In this document: positions 6,093 to 6,662 of the stretch, piece after piece | How the letters are laid out: every line of letters starts with the position of its first letter | Numbering within the stretch: the stretch's first letter is position 1 | Assembly: GCA_937996765.1 (NCBI GenBank) | Contig: CALKUG010000209.1 | Span: forward strand, 1 to 6,662 | Length of the DNA stretch: 6,662 bases | Source of the DNA: an uncultured Ignavibacteria bacterium | GTDB lineage: Bacteria; Bacteroidota; Ignavibacteria; Ignavibacteriales; Ignavibacteriaceae | Direction of reading: 5' to 3' | Program-made: the position numbers and the translations under genes | Notes under the pieces: generated by a model | Told to the model about the DNA's origin: nothing | What the model saw: the letters and a program-made list of their open reading frames with translations, nothing else | Database searches by the model: none

Positions 6093-6662
6093 TTACCCTT
6101 TCGAAGCTGAAATAATTTTTGAGTTTTGTTGTTCAATTTTTCTGATAATTTCTTCGGCAACCTTTAGTGCCCGCAAACCATCCTCGCCTGTTACTTTGGG
6201 CTGTGTTCCGGTTTGAATGCAGTCAACAAAATGCGAAAGCTCATACAGTAAAGCGTTCACCTCTTTAGCAGGGGGTTGCTCGAACACCACTGTTTTTTTA
6301 TGATCGCCTGCGCCAATTTCGCCCATTGCCATTACATTTGCCGAGAGAGGCATGTTATCTTCTGCGAGACGGAATATCTCAGCCGAGCCGTTGGTGAAAT
6401 CAACGGTTACATACATATCCTGCTTAAACAAACGCATCTTTCTCATTTTTTTCATGGAAATGCGACTTGCCGTTACATTGGCAACTGCTCCGTTTTCAAA
6501 CTCGATGCGCGCATTTGCAATATCAATGGAATCGGATACTACACTGATTCCCGATGCGGCAACCGACTTAACTTCGCTTTTAACCAAACTTAAAATAATA
6601 TCAATATCGTGTATCATCAAATCCAAAACCACTGCCACATCGGTACCGCGCGGATTAAACTG
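6093..6662 (-). CDS. Gfo/Idh/MocA family oxidoreductase, C-terminal part
   Basis: The last 189 codons of a gene whose 5' end lies beyond 6662; the frame is open to the window edge and begins QFNPRGTDVAVVLDLMIHDIDI. The missing part should hold the NAD(P)-binding Rossmann domain. What is visible is the C-terminal alpha/beta domain. It has the family's GTD...LDLMIHDID motif with the conserved His and Asp, then an open beta-sheet segment (ARIEFENGAVANVTASR, VTVDFTNGSAEIF), and a final helix ending GLRALKVAEEIIRKIEQ. Family members oxidise or reduce sugar carbons, for example inositol, glucose-fructose or UDP-GlcNAc at C3. The MIHDIDI form brings to mind GnnA-like UDP-sugar dehydrogenases, but I cannot confirm this. 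It is the first visible gene of the leftward operon, 10 nt upstream of the kinase; the promoter is outside the window. Confidence 0.9.
   Translation of the reverse strand, partial: QFNPRGTDVAVVLDLMIHDIDIILSLVKSEVKSVAASGISVVSDSIDIANARIEFENGAVANVTASRISMKKMRKMRLFKQDMYVTVDFTNGSAEIFRLAEDNMPLSANVMAMGEIGAGDHKKTVVFEQPPAKEVNALLYELSHFVDCIQTGTQPKVTGEDGLRALKVAEEIIRKIEQQNSKIISASKG

Noticed and set aside
6083..6160. Longer N-terminus for the ROK kinase
   Set aside because: It would overlap the oxidoreductase by 68 nt and add 26 residues not seen in ROK proteins.

Overview
The window looks like ordinary chromosomal DNA from a member of the Bacteroidota. Three things point there. The promoters carry the TAnnTTTG type of -7 box. 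The LptD is of the Bacteroidota type, with an RDLHCW...LRDLKLEK C-terminus. Most genes have little or no Shine-Dalgarno sequence. I see no phage, insertion sequence, integrase, CRISPR array or toxin-antitoxin module.

Left part, plus strand (1-2528): a promoter and a tRNA-Pro(CGG) gene come first. A short SLC13/DASS-type membrane transporter starts 33 nt after the tRNA and lacks the usual N-terminal helices. A second promoter-like box then leads into yajQ, which starts at GTG and encodes a small nucleotide-binding protein. The yajQ stop codon overlaps the ATG of a small unidentified lipoprotein gene. A textbook intrinsic terminator lies inside the signal-peptide codons of that lipoprotein gene. 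I regard this as the most interesting local structure.

Right part, minus strand (2547-6662): an operon is read leftwards, in the order Gfo/Idh/MocA oxidoreductase (5' end outside the window), ROK-family sugar kinase (glucokinase type), lptD. The spacings are 10 and 8 nt. LptD is the outer-membrane LPS translocon barrel. The two upstream genes encode sugar-handling enzymes, so a link to envelope sugar metabolism is possible but not shown. The two halves converge across an 18-nt gap at 2529-2546, with no recognisable terminator for either strand.

Coding density is very high. The only non-coding stretches are the tRNA leader, 134-166, 1370-1425, the 18-nt convergent gap and the two short operon spacers. 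I did not find a convincing new multi-gene system. The leads are the terminator inside a coding sequence, the truncated transporter beside the tRNA, and a Cys/His cluster in LptD.
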